Shown here piece by piece: positions 23,275 to 35,393 of a stretch of 64,000 nt of DNA (within the stretch, counting starts at the first letter, position 1; each line of letters starts with the position of its first letter). This stretch comes from Prostheceraeus crozeri (Eukaryota; Platyhelminthes; Polycladida; Euryleptidae). The notes beneath the pieces are model-generated. The model was not told the origin of the DNA, searched no databases, and worked only from the letters and a program-made list of their open reading frames with translations. Where the stretch lies: contig CAJQUW010015620.1 of the NCBI GenBank assembly GCA_907163375.1, positions 124,001 to 188,000 of the forward strand, given 5' to 3'. Position numbers and translations under genes: made by a program.

Positions 23275-25604
23275 AGTAACTCAGCATTTAATCCCCAATG
23301 TGCATACACCTTCGATTTCATGAAATCGAAACACAACACGAAATCCAGCACCACATGTGATATACACGAATTTTTGCACTTTTGGAGTAATGTGCACGGA
23401 TTTGACGTTATGACAGCAATACAGAAGAAAGAAAAGTAATTTGCAAATCCTCCATATCATGACAACCTTGAGAGGCAATATGATTTATTATATTATCAAT
23501 TCGATGACTTACCATTGCTTTAAAGCTTATGCCTTACTATAATTAGATTATTTTCTTAGGCGTGATCATATCACAAACTACCTGCCACAGAATTAAGAGC
23601 AAAAGCATCATTATAAAGAAAATGATCCTTAAAAGGTGCAAATAGGTCAACATTACTATTCAGCACTATTCAGATTCAAGAAAAGACACCTTGTGAATCA
23701 TATAATCATAGCATATAATCATGCCGCTGAAAATTGAATTAACCTCAACCAATTAAGAAGCTTTCAAATTTTTCAACAAAATATAGGAAAACATTGAAAT
23801 TTTTTAGCTTTTTAATAGCTGCTTAAACAATTTTTTGGACAGCAGGAACGTAAATACAACAAAATTGAATATAAAATTTTTCACTGTATACCATAGAGTA
23901 GGTATATTAGGTAGAGTGAGTGATGAAAATTTTCCCGAAAATTTTGAATCAAAACTTTCCGTGGAAAGTTATGGAAAAAATTGGAAAATTTTGGAAAATA
24001 TTGGAAAATTGTGGAAAATTTTGAAAGTTTTTGATTTTTTCTATAGGCCCTATAATTTGATAGCTTCAACTGCCGAGGTAGCTGAGTATACCAATAAATT
24101 GGGTCTAAAACTCTTGATTTCATCATTATTTGGATTAAAGCGATCGTAGCAATACGATTTCCGTCCACGGATTTTTGAACATTTCTTTGCTACCGCAGTG
24201 GCTTGTATTATAAATTGTTAACATTTTAATTATCACACAGACACCGTTTGGGAAAACGTGAATCTTGCTTTACAATAGGGGTATAATTTCATGTAATGTG
24301 AAAGATCTGGAGCAAAAATAATATACTATATTTTGGAGTTTGCTAGTTGATAGCTTCAAAGTTACAAGCTTCATTATGCAGCGTTGATCACTAGTGATGC
24401 AAATTCTCCATGTTGATGAACATGTGATGAAGTATAAGCACCTACAGTCCACGCAGCATTCATGAGCGACCAGATTGAAAGATTTAAAGACTGTAAACTC
24501 GTGAGATATTTGGAAACTAAAGATATCTGTGATGAGTAATGATAGCTTCAAACTTCAGGCGCATTGTCCCATATTTTCGTTGAGGATACACATCCTCCAT
24601 TTCTAGTTCAGATGGTTCAGATAGTTCGAAATCGATTTCAGATCTACTCAGACATTTTCAGATGAATTGGAGATCTCCGGCTGAATTAAAATTTTTTCAA
24701 AGTTGAGTTTCTGACAGATATTTGAAATTTAGCTAGAGAAATCTGAAATCCATTGTGTGTCTGAATTTCATTTGGAAAGATCTGAAATGGACATGGTAAA
24801 GGTGCAGTTGGTACCAAAAGTTAACATACAGGGATGATAGAGAAGTTTTCGGACTTTGAATCCTGGTCCTTTCAAACGACTATAATAAGTCTCCAAAACA
24901 AAGGAAAAAGCGTTGATCACCGAAAAATAAATTTCAAAATTTTCCATTTGCATCACTAGGTAGAGTGGTAACCATAGAGTAGATATATTAGGTAGATTGG
25001 TAACTCCGCATTTATTAAATCCCCATGTGTAGGCCTATACTTTTTCGATTTTATTAAATGAACTCAAAGGAGATATAGTCGGAATTGTTTCCAAATGTGA
25101 GCTATGCAGTTTTGAAAAAATTACAAAGGAATTGACTGATCATGATAGCATTGCAGAAGGAAATGATCTTATTTTACAGATTGTCCGTGTCATGACACCC
25201 TTGGAGAGGTAATATTTGTTAAATTGGCAACTCGATGACCTGCACAATAAGATGTCGACTTTTTCATGAAGACTTCCATTGTAAAATGGATCATGAAGTT
25301 CCCTTGATAATCAGCTTGGTATCTGCTTAGTTAGGATGCTCATTATCAAATATTCATTTCTTTTGATATCCAACTTGTTGCATACTACTTACATAGAGGA
25401 GTCATCTCGGTAGTATATAAATTGACAAAATTTTGACTTTTTTAAAACTGCTCAAATAATTATTTGGACCACGGGAACGTAATCTCCGCTTAAAACTGAA
25501 TCTTTTGATATAAAAATTTTCACTGTATACAGATACTTTTTTGAGTCGACAACTCGACACTCTATATATCCCTACTCTATACTGTATACCATGGAGTAAG
25601 TATA
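23275..25604. repeat. Direct repeat of a composite noncoding unit
   Basis: Segments 23275-23530 and 25005-25270 match (GCATTTA..AATCCCCA.. through TCATGACA.CCTTG.GAGG). Segments 23805-23920 and 25430-25604 also match (AACTGCTCAAATAATT-like through TTTTTCACTGTATACCAT.GAGTA). The unit repeats at about 1.73 kb spacing. It ends in the word TATTAGGTAGAGTGG, which recurs near 24958 and 26920. No coding. Confidence 0.7.
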
Positions 25605-27655
25605 CTAGGTAGCAGTGGCGTAGCGTGGTACGGGACAATAGAGGCCTTCGCTCCATTCCTATATTTCTGCAGCAGACAGCATGAACTGCATAAAATAATC
25701 AATTTAGCGCTGTCTTAATTTCAGTGAATTTTCATACTCGTACAAGTAGGCTATCTTTCAATATGAACATTCAAGTCATGCTGACATGCATGACTGCAGA
25801 ATGAAATGAAATTATGTGAGAAATAGAAACTGATAGTTAAATGAAAGTTACTCTGAAGTCCACAGACTACCCAATATTGACTATACTGCATGTGAAGTAT
25901 GATTCACTGTGAGTCCTATGTGACGGCCTCTATTTCTGAAGCCTCATAATCATGCAATCCCAAGCTGATTGTTCGTCAACGCGACTCTTGTTTTCCTAAG
26001 ATTTTAAACGTCAAATGACAATGAAAGTGTGATGTTGATTTCTCATATGACGCTTAATCGTCTTGGTCAAGGAGCCAAGATCAAAGACATTATCTTTGGC
26101 TGAGATCACTACAGAGAACATTCACTCTCGAGGAAGATCTCGCCAACGCAAGACTCTGTGTTTATTATAGCCTGTCAATCACTTACATGTTTCAAAATTA
26201 TGGTTGCTAAAACGTTTTTTGTGCTCCTCATATTCCATCCTTTGAGAGTAGTTTAATTTTTATTTCAACGCCATTAACTTCGTGCATGATGGTTAGAGTT
26301 TTTCTGAATCACACATCAAAGGGAGCCTTCATCGCTGTCTCCTTTCAGCGGCTTCTATAGACTTCCTATCTATAGACCCTTCCGATCCGACATTCAGCCA
26401 TTGGCGAACGCAGGCACGCGTCATCATCTTCTCCAAAATTTGGCGAAGCCACGAATAGGGAAAATTTGCGTCTCTCTCTCTCTCTCTCTCTGAATTTAAG
26501 AATATACATGTATAAATAGATATTTCTCTGCATTGCTGCAATATATTTGCATCTGCGTTTATATCTGCCGACGACGAGTTTAACTATCGTGCTAGGCGCA
26601 CACGCTACACCATTCACACAAAATTCTGTGATTTGCTGTGAACACATCCCTAGCGCATTTTTGTGATTGCTTGAAGATCCTCCAGTTAACAGCTGAGCGC
26701 TGGCGCCCAGAATTTATTTGAGAGTAGTGACTTGAAACTGTAAAGTGTATGTAAAGTTGTAAACGTAAAGATGCTCTCAAAAACAAATAAATAAAGCTAT
26801 TTGAACATTTGTTTTATGAACGCAAATATTTATTTTTGGGTATGCGGCAAAGACCTCGCAGGCACGGAGACGACGCCACTGTTAGGTAGAGTCAAAGACA
26901 ATGGATACATTATCTTTGGGTAGAGTGGTAACTCCGCATTTATTAAATCCCCACATGTGTATATACTTTCGATTAATTGAATTTCAGATAACTGTCAGAA
27001 ACTCAACTTTGAAAAGATCCTAAATTCAACTGAAAATCTCCAATTCATCTGAAAATGTCTGGAAATGTCATTTGGGCAGATGTGAAATCGATTTCGAACT
27101 ATCTGAACTAGAAATGGGAAGATTTGTAGTTTATCCTCAACGAATATATCGGACAATAAGCCAGAAGTTAGAAGCTATCATAGATATTCTTCTACTCATC
27201 ACAGATATATTTAGTTTCCAAATATCTCACTCATGAGTTTACAGTCTTTACATGTATATCTTCCAATATGGTCGTTCATGTATAATGCTTCGTGGACCAT
27301 GTGAATCATAGAGAAATAATGGTGTGAATGACTTCACATGCTCATCAACCCATGTAAAATTTGTATCACTATAATCAACGCGGCATAATAAAGTCTAACT
27401 TTCAAGATATAAGCAAACTCCAACATAAAGTGCATTATTTTTGCTCCAGATCTTTCTCATTACATGAAAATATATCCCTATGGTAAAGCAAGATTCACGT
27501 TATCCCAAACGGTGTCTGTGTGATAATTAAAAGTGCTGACAAACTAGCACAGGCCATTGCATGGTGGCAAAGGAATGCATCCGCGGACGGGACTCGTATT
27601 GCCACGCGATCGCTCTAATCGAAATAATGATGAAATCAAGAGTTTTAGACCAATT
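24105..27655. repeat. Diverged inverted repeat, arms about 640 bp
   Basis: 24105-24735 is the approximate reverse complement of 26985-27655. The shared stretch includes CACAGACACCGTTTGGGA with AAACGTGAATCTTGC on the left, and GCAAGATTCACGTTATCCCA on the right. The spacer holds the direct-repeat unit and a hAT-like element. This looks like two copies of one unknown transposon in opposite orientation rather than a recent hairpin. Confidence 0.75.
25613..26881. mobile_element. Non-autonomous hAT-like element, 8-bp TSD
   Basis: Begins CAGTGGCGTAGCGTGG and ends CGACGCCACTG, inverted terminal repeats of the CAGTGGCGT type. Flanks are CTAGGTAG (25605-25612) and TTAGGTAG (26882-26889), an 8-bp duplication with one mismatch. 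The 1269-bp interior shows no transposase. It contains a (TC)n tract near 26471-26491. Confidence 0.8.
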
Positions 27656-27935
27656 CTATTGGAATGTAGGTGCCTCAGGTGTGGCAATAAAGCGCACAAT
27701 TTATATCACAAAAATTCAAAATTGTCCTTTCTTCACGATCATGGTTTATCGGAATAATTATGAAATCAAGAGTTTTAGAACAATTCTATTGATGTGTCCA
27801 TGTCTCGGCTGAGGTAAACCGCAAAAAAAAAATATCACAAAAATTCAAAATTTTCCATTTTTCCAAGTTCGTTTTATTCGAAATAATGATGAAATCAAGA
27901 GTTTTACCAATTCTATTGATGTGTCTAGCTGCCTT
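27604..27935. repeat. Three-copy tandem repeat of about 130 bp
   Basis: The phrase GAAATCAAGAGTTTTAGA followed by CAATTCTATTG and, downstream, ATCACAAAAATTCAAAATT occurs three times with drift. The first copy overlaps the right arm of the 24105-27655 inverted repeat, whose left arm has only one unit, so the array expanded after duplication. Bases 27936-28131 hold nothing recognisable. Confidence 0.8.
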
Positions 27936-28146
27936 GTCTGTGGAAGCGCATAAATTTAATATATAAGGCCTAGCAAAAAAACAAAAAATTCAAAATTTAC
28001 CAAAATCAAACGGAAAATTTTTATCACTACATACTGTTGATGTGAAACCCAAATATCTTTGGTGAAACCACTATATAAGTAGTATGAAACTTATCAGATA
28101 TCAAAAGAATGAGCATTTTATAACAACATAACAGCATCTTAATTGA

Positions 28147-30690
28147 CTAAAGTGATTGACGTTAGAAGGATCAACGACAGGATCATGTGGGTGAAGATTG
28201 TGGATGAAACTTCCCAAAAAGTGTGGACGGTCATATTAGTGTACGCCCCTCAGGTGGGCACAAGTATTGGTGAAAAGAAGGCCTTTCTTGAAACCCTCGA
28301 GGACACGTTCTTGGATTTGGACCGTGATGCCATCATCCTAGCAGGAGATATGAACTGTCATGTGGAGAAACAAAGCGGCGGTCATAGTTCCCATGGCAAC
28401 CATGGCTTTGGCATCCCAAACGCAGATGGTGAAAGTTTCCTGCAGCTATCAGATGCGATGCATCTGAGCATTGCGAATATCCGTTTCCGGAAGCGTGAGT
28501 CTCAGCTCATAACGTACAACAGTGGAGGAAGGAGCACACAAGTCGACTACATTGCCATCAGTGCAAATGAAATAAAACATGTGCGCGACTGTAAAGCCTT
28601 ACCTTTTGAGTGTGCAGCCACTCAGTACAGATTGGTGGTTATGGACCTGAAAAGGCATGCTGTACCAACAAAGAAGCCAAAGATGGTTTTACAAAAGGTG
28701 AAATTGTGGAAGCTGACAGAAGAAAATGTGGCGAAGGTTTTTCGCGAGAAGCTCGTCGACAAGGATTGGGAATCATGGGAAAAATTGTGCAACGATTTGT
28801 ACGAAGCTGGGAAAGTAACTTGTGGTACCACGCGTGGAGGGACTTACAGAGAAAAGGAATCTTGGTGGTGGAATGCAGATGTCAAAAGTGCTTTAAAGGC
28901 AAAGAGGGAAGCTTTCAAGAGATGGAGAAATGACGATACGGATTCAAACAGAGCGATGTACAGGGAAGCAAAGACGGCAGCCAGGAAAGCTGTGGCATCA
29001 GCGAAGGCTGAAAGCCTAGCCGACGTATACGATAAGCTTGGAAGCCGAGAGGGAGAGAAATTGGTGTATAAGATCGCGAGAAGCCGGGACAAAATGACAA
29101 AGGACAACATCGAAGGATACTATGTGAGAGACGATCGAGGAAATTTGTGTATTGAGCCTGACAGTAACCGGCAACGATGGCGCGAGTACTTCGAAAAACT
29201 TCTCAACGAAGGGAGACCTCACTCCATTTGCGGTATGGTCCCTCGAAACGATGTGGCAGTCCCCCAAATCACTCCTGCGGAAGTGGAACATCAGCTATCG
29301 AAGATGGCCAATAACAAGGCTGTTGGGAGAGACGACTTGCCTACCGAAGCTTTGACCGCTGCTAAGAAAACAGATGAGATCGCCAATGTCTTTAATTCAA
29401 TCTTAGCCTCCGCCAAGATACGTGAGAGATGGAGAGAGGGTACACTGGTCCCGATTTACAAGAAAAAGGGGGATCACAGAGAATGCAGCAATTACAGAGG
29501 TATAAATCTATTGTGCCATGGTCTTAAGTTGCTGGAGCGAATCATCTGCGACAGATTAAGACAGATAACAACTATTGATAGAAACCAGTTCGGATTTATG
29601 CCGAGTGTCTCAACCACTGAACCTACTTTCACCCTCCGAATGAAATTAGAGGATGCCCTCATGGAGCAGAAAGACTTTAGAGCGGTGTTCGTCGACCTGC
29701 AGAAGGCGTATGACACAGTACCGAGGGAGTACATCCCCTACATTCTCAGGAAAAGAAGTGTGCCTGAAACATACGTCTAGTTGATACAAGACATGTATAG
29801 TGACAGCAAGATAGCAGTAAGATCAAAACACGGTGATACATGACCGCTTCAACGTCTCGGTAGGTCTATATCAAGGCTCTGCTCTAAGCCCCTACCTCTT
29901 TATCCTGCTGTTAGATGAGATATCAAAGTCGATCAGAGGGAATGGAGAAAATGACACACTGAAACTACTGTTTGCCGATGATCTGGTAATATCATGAGAC
30001 ACAAAGGAGAAGGTCCAAGCGCGCCTGGAAAAATGGCGAGAAGCCCTCGAATCCCATGGTTTGCGACTCAGCAGAACTAAGACGGTGTACCTCAGCACGA
30101 AAGAAAGTGAGCGCATCCATCTGCAAGGCACCTCAATCCCGACGGTTGATGCTTTTAAATACCTCGGTACTGTCTTGGATGACAAAGGCACATCAGGGCG
30201 GAACATGAAGGCGAAAACACAAGCAGGTTGGCAGAACTGGAGAGCTATGTCTGGTGTCCTGTGCGACAAAAAGATGCCTCTACGACTCAAGGGCAAGGTT
30301 TTCCACACAGTGGTCCGACCCGCAATGCTGTACCATGCTGAGCTCTGCCCCGAAGAAAGCTGACCTTATTGCGATGAAGGTGTCAGAGATGAGGATGCTG
30401 AGGTGGTCAATGGGGAAGACAAAGAAGGATAGAATAAGAAACGATAAGATCCGTCGCATGCTTAAAGTACCCCAATAAGCAAAGAAATTGAGACTCGCCG
30501 ATGGAGATGGTTCGGACATCTGCTCAGAAGACCAGAGGATATCATCTGCAAAACAGCATGGAAACAAGAACCTGTCGACAGAAGAAAGGGAAGACCGAGA
30601 GCAAGTTGGAGAACTGTGATAAAGAGTGGAATGAAGGTCAGATCGATAACCAAAGACATGGCCTCCCACCCAGCCATGTGGAAGCAACAG
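28147..30690 (+). pseudogene. RTE-type endonuclease/reverse transcriptase, truncated and frameshifted
   Basis: The first frame runs to a stop at 29780. AP-endonuclease motifs are LAGDMNCHVE, TQVDYIAIS and TQYRLVVMDL. The last normally has the catalytic His (QHRLVV), here changed to Tyr, one transition away. RT motifs follow: KAVGRDDLPTEAL, LVPIYKKKGD, NYRGINLL, NQFGFMP and FVDLQKAYDTVPRE (motif A). After a frameshift at about 29780-29850 come GLYQGSALSPYLFILLLDEI (motif B) and LLFADDLVIS (catalytic FADD). The C-terminal WFGHLLRRP and GRPRASW segments lie near 30500-30600 in further frames. At least two frame changes inactivate it. Confidence 0.9.
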
Positions 30691-30774
30691 ACTGAGGGGC
30701 CACCCCGCGCTACCCGATCATCCGGGAGGCTGAAACTGGATCCAGCCCGGCCAAGGTGAGCAAAGTGAGCATAG
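28147..30774 (+). mobile_element. 5'-truncated RTE-clade LINE with 15-bp TSD
   Basis: The insert is bounded by perfect 15-bp direct repeats CAGCATCTTAATTGA (28132-28146 and 30775-30789). It ends in short imperfect repeats GGTGAGCAAAGTGAGCAT rather than a poly-A tail, as RTE elements do. It begins inside the endonuclease domain, so it is 5'-truncated by incomplete reverse transcription. The intact duplication indicates a recent insertion. Confidence 0.9.
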
Positions 30775-30789
30775 CAGCATCTTAATTGA

Positions 30790-32312
30790 GCGGAAATTGA
30801 GCTGACAATCAAGGCAAGGATTCCGGCAATATTATGCAAGTCTTCATGGAAAAGTTGAGATCATGCACATTGACCTTCTTGGCTGAAATTTCAAGCTCCT
30901 GATTAAATTTTTTGCATGATCTTATGATTCAAGAAAATTTTATGTTTCATTTCTTGAATCTGAGTAGCAATGTGGATCAGGCTGGGAACATTTACAGTAC
31001 TTGTAATTGTAATTGTGAAGTTAATTGCAATCATAGATTGCCAGCAGTTGTGAAGTGTAACTGTATTTAAAGTAATTGGCAATTATATTTGTAATTGTGG
31101 AAGTTCAACTGTAATTGTAATTATAATTGTAATTGAATTTAATGATGTAATTGTAATTGACAACAAAAGTCTGTGGCAGTACATTGAATGTCTAAAGAGA
31201 ATGACAACTCTTAGGTCAATATAAGAGACCAATAGCCTTGATTCCCCGACCGCACCCGCCCGACCTAGGAATCGAACCGAAGTTAACTTTTTCATTTGTC
31301 TTATTTTGACTGTCAATAAATCATGTATTCGAGAATATAGTTGTGCTTGCAGTCTACAAATTTACCAACGATGGCCATTGCTTTAATTACTTTACATCTT
31401 CCACAGTCTTTGGCGTGAAGCGCCACCGAGCAGAAGACATTATTTGTCAAATCCATCCATCGCTTTGAAGTTCGTATGTAAGCAATTCTCGCTCCCAAGA
31501 CATTGGAGAAGAGTGGGAGATGGATCTTATTTGACTTGAGTTTACGTTACTTGTACGTAGTTGACATGTGAGCGTAGCCGCGATGATAAGTCTCTGTGTC
31601 CCATCAGGCTTTGCTATGAAGAAAGGATAGGAGACGAAGCCCCCACCTGTTCGGCTCGACGATGTCGGAATCGGCTTATATTCTTGTCAGAAAATGCATC
31701 ATGGAACTCCTAAGCGTCCGGCGACGAACCCGCATCGAAAAGGAAGTCACTGTCATCAACCGCTGACTCGGGTCGCCCGGTGGAGTCAGATGTCTTGTCG
31801 AAGGCGGTGCGTCGTCCAAGCAGACTCACGTCAAGTGCCATCACGTCGGATTCCGAGGTGATTCGCAGTAGGCGTGGAACTGTACGAGTAGCGAGAGTCA
31901 CCAGGTTTCGGTGGTAGGGGTGACAGCTCGGAAACGCAGGGCTAGGTGAAGCACCAAGCGAGTCGAGGCGCGGCACCATCGCGGCCGGTCAGTCGACTAA
32001 GATAGAATCAATGGCTGAAACTAGTTCGTCTAAGACTTCGTATAGGTCAGTTCAGGTGAAGGCTCCGGTGAAGAAGGCTCCTACTCTGGTAGTGGAATGG
32101 CTTAAGAGTTAGAAATATGAAGCTGCATCCCCTTCAGGATCTCTTCCTCCTCGGAACTCTCGTCAACGTTAACCCAATGCTCAACGGGCGCAGTGAGCAG
32201 ATCTGTGCGTGGATTGAAGCGGCCCCAGCTGAGACCGGTGCGGTGGCGACATCTGGGCGATGCTGCTTAATTTATTTGGCATGAGCTCAGCTGTAAGCGC
32301 GTGCTAGTAGGA
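30790..32312. other. Intergenic with (GTAATT)n tract and a GC-richer patch
   Basis: A degenerate (GTAATT)n microsatellite lies at about 31005-31155. From 31560 to 32280 the DNA is GC-richer and has a minus-strand 89-codon frame (31710-31979) with Ser/Asp-rich sequence that I cannot identify. It might be the end of a decayed retroelement gag, but nothing diagnostic is present. Confidence 0.4.
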
Positions 32313-32505
32313 TTCAGATCATGGATGCGTCTATGCGGCGGATCTCTTCTACTGAGTCTGCCAAAATTGTCTATGTCTGCTATACTGTGTCTGCCAATAT
32401 ATACTATTCAGATACTTCAGATCATGGATGCGTCTATGCGGCGGATCTCTTCTACTGAGTCTGCCAAAATTGTCTATGTCTGCTATACTGTGTCTGCCAA
32501 AATTG
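32313..32505. repeat. 103-bp tandem duplication
   Basis: CAGATCATGGATGCGTCTAT starts at 32315 and 32418, and the copies are identical to TGCTATACTGTGTCTGCCAA. The high identity implies a recent duplication. Noncoding. Bases 32506-32825 show nothing recognisable. Confidence 0.9.
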
Positions 32506-32825
32506 TGGCCTCGTGCCTGTCCTGAGTAGAAAACACTGCTGGAGCCTCAGAATTGTGTAGCGCGGTTACTATTGGTAGTGCGTGTCGAAAATGTATTCCG
32601 ATTTGGAACTGGTTGTGGATTAAAAGACGCTTTTGAACCTGAAGTTGCCGTTGGCGGAACTTCCTAGCGTTGTCCCACTAGCCAATGATTGAGCACTTGG
32701 ACAAAGCAGTCTTCACCCATGAAGGTATCGCTTTCGATTGCTTTAGACATTCGAGGCCCATAAAAAGAGCTCGATGCGAGCAGCGAGCTCAAAGGATATA
32801 ACAATAATCCTTTTCGATTGATAGA

Positions 32826-33050
32826 ACAAGTTGTTCTGCTCCCTGGAGTTTTATTGCAGGATAAGAAAATCAAAATAAAAGGAAGTGACTGCTAAAAACA
32901 CCCAACGTTCGTTTCATAGCGACACACTCATGGGTAGCTGGTTCACATGTTTCTGTGAGACGAAACGTCGGGTATGCTTTTAGCAGTCACTTGTTTTTAT
33001 TTTAATTTTCTCATCCTGCAATAGAACTCCAGGAAGCAGAAGAACTTGTT
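32826..33050. repeat. Inverted repeat with GACGAAACGTCGGG motif
   Basis: Arms of about 95 bp (32826-32920 and 32955-33050) pair, for example GGAGTTTTATTGCAGGATAA with its near-complement at the right. The loop-proximal right arm has GAGACGAAACGTCGGG, resembling the 3' half of the Penelope hammerhead-derived motif. Probably another snap-back pseudo-LTR piece. Confidence 0.75.
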
Positions 33051-33806
33051 TTATTAATCACAATGAATTACCCCACGTCTAAGCAGTTAGCATTATAATC
33101 CTTTGTTGATAACTTGTTTACAGAGTTTTTGTTTACAGAGATACTTGTTTACATTGATGGAACGACTGCACACACCGGTGGACGAAACTGACTAACAAGT
33201 GGAATTGTTCCAGAGCTGCAATTGCTTTAGAACAAGTTGGTTGAAATTGTTGTAAAGACGCTTGATATATCGGTGTTTTATAACGGAAAGGCAATACAAT
33301 AAAGAAGCTCTGCTTCATTATCCACTGGATGATTGCAAGCTACATTTCCAAGTGGAAAGAAGAGCACGTTGCTTAATGAGATCTATTTATAAGAATTCGT
33401 CGACATTCTATTTGTCATACGGTAAAAGGGTGTCACGCACATTTGCACATCGTGTGGTAAATTTACAGAATTCAGCAGTAAAGGTATTTTTAGACATTCG
33501 ATTTACGTACTCATATATGGTTATTGTCTGATGAGCATGGAATATTTATCAATTAAAAGTTGGCAGATATGCCCATATAAGACCTAGGCCTACAACATAT
33601 TTAATTTATGAAGTATTGGTTTTGGGTGGGAGGAAGGGGTAGGTGGTCCTCAAAGTGCTCTCCTTGAGGTCGATGCAACACCTGCTCTAAACACGTGCCG
33701 GCGTCCCTGATTATTAGTAAGCATTTTTCTTTTAATAAATGACAAGCACATGAAAACATGCAAGTTATAAAAATTTAAGTGGCATTTATCGATTGAGCAT
33801 TGAGAT
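33051..33806. other. Intergenic flank of the Polinton
   Basis: An 89-codon plus frame at 33262-33531 has no recognisable motif. Nothing else was seen. The last six bases before the element, 33807-33812, are the target duplication AGTTTT. Confidence 0.4.
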
Positions 33807-33812
33807 AGTTTT

Positions 33813-34595
33813 AGTAATGGTCAAAAGACCGTTCCAGGACACCATAAAATCAAAAAAATTAGTACTTTTAAAAACGACATAAATTTATGAATTTAGTCCC
33901 TTTTTCAGGTTTTTAAGACCTAAATTCATGAATTTAGTCCATTCAAAAAGTACCATTTTTCAAAAAAATTGTATCTTTAAAAACGACATAAATTCATGAA
34001 TTTAGGTCTTAAAAACCTGAAAAAGGGTCTAAATTCATGAATTTATGTCGTTTTTAAAAGTACCCAATTTTCAAATTTTTCAAAATCTCAAATTTGAGAA
34101 TTACAATCGGGCGAAGCCCTAGAACCTTCGGTTCGATTTTCACCCCCGCCAAAATCATGACCGTTCCAGGACACCGAAAATCATAAAAGTTAAGAATCTT
34201 AAAATTTGAGAATTACAATTTTTACCCCCGCCAAAATCATGACCGTTCTAGGACACTAAAAATTATAAAAGTTGAGAATCTCAAATTTGTGATTATGACA
34301 TTTTTCATTGCTTAAATCATGACCGTTCAAGGACACCGAAAACCCGGACACCGAAAAAATCATAAAAGTTGAGAATTTCAAATTCATGAATTTTATCCAT
34401 CTTTCAGGTTTTTAAAATATATCATGTGACTAAAAATATTTCTTTAAAAATGGAAGAAACAAAAGTGGAAGGAACTTCAGAAATGGAAGGAACCTCAAGA
34501 ATATATCCTTCGTTATCTCAATTAAAAACAGGTGAAATGGTTCTCAATTATTATTAAGATTAGAGCACTATGATAAATTAAGAAGACGCAATTAT
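33813..34595. repeat. Polinton left terminal inverted repeat
   Basis: Pairs with 52452-53225. The outer 300 bp contain several internal inverted copies of a unit ending AAATTCATGAATTTA, and repeated AAATCATGACCGTTC.AGGACAC modules. The inner part contains a shortened copy of the 5' end of the TM-hairpin gene found at the right end. Compared with the right TIR it has an extra CGTTCAAGGACACCGAAAA module and lacks the 38-bp hairpin element at 52667-52704. Confidence 0.93.
34106..34137 (-). repeat. Hairpin mini-element, type B (left TIR copy)
   Basis: Two adjacent hairpins, GGGC-GAA-GCCC and GAACC-TTC-GGTTC, within 32 bp bounded by ATC/GAT. Identical in the right TIR at 52901-52932. Similar copies lie at 44131-44168, 46214-46246 and 47804-47835. 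Confidence 0.85.
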
Positions 34596-34640
34596 TACTT
34601 AGTCATTCTTCGTTATTGTATGCTCAACATTATTTAAAGT
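34450..34640 (+). pseudogene. Truncated copy of the Polinton TM-hairpin gene start
   Basis: Begins ATG with MEETKVEGTSEMEGTSRIYP, matching the N-terminus of the minus-strand gene at 51985-52647. An internal deletion removes the segment after PSLSQLK, so the frame ends after about 36 codons. Downstream LLLRLEHY is still recognisable in another frame. It arises because the TIR extends into that gene. Unlikely to be functional. Confidence 0.85.
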
Positions 34641-35393
34641 ACTAATTGTGTGAACTAGAAGATCATTGTAACTCATAAACTCAAAATTATTCAATGAACC
34701 CGTACACTGGCTGATAATTGAAGAGAGAGACAGAGATTGAAGAGAGAGAAACATCTAGCAGCTTTTCCCTAAAATTATGTTGAACAGCGCAATCATTTGT
34801 CATTTCAATTTACCCATCGGTAAACTTTTGTCATTTCAACTTACGCGTGCGTAAAGTTTTGACATTTCAATTTACCCCTACGTAAATTATTTTCAGAATC
34901 TGTTTTCAAAATCTATTTTCAAAATCCATTTGCAAAGTCTATTTTCAAATTCAGTTTTAGAAATCGATTTGCAAAATTCATTTAGCGTTTGCCAAACACA
35001 TACGGGTAGTAAAGTACTTCCCATTGTGAAGACAGGAATAGATTAAGCACATAAGAGTGCATTGACAATAAAAGCAAATGACAATAAAATTCTTCTTCTA
35101 AATTTAGAACGCATAGACGGCGACATGCGGGATAGTTGTTATGGCAATTTTAAACAATCATTTTAACGATGAAACATATTTTACAAATGAAGTTCATGAA
35201 GAAAATTGAAATATATAAAACAATATAGATTAGAATCGGCTAAAGCCAGAGGAGCTTCGCTCCGATAATTATAATACAATCATTTCAAAATCGAATAACT
35301 AGTAAGGAAAGACATCATTAGAGAACAGTTTTAAATCAATACCCCCTCCCTTCTGTCCTCTAGGGATCCCTTAAGAAATTTTTTTATTATAAA
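34641..35393. repeat. Subterminal region with tandem palindromic units
   Basis: Three 32-bp units at 34798-34888 each read TTTTG.CATTTCAA.TTAC plus a short palindrome (for example TTACGCGTGCGTAA) ending in GTAAA. A degenerate 13-bp repeat (TC.ATTTTCAAAA-like, about seven units) follows at 34898-34985. A hairpin GGAGC-TTC-GCTCC lies near 35250. No gene. Iterated palindromes next to a TIR could be binding sites for a terminal protein or transposition complex, which is inference only. Confidence 0.7.
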
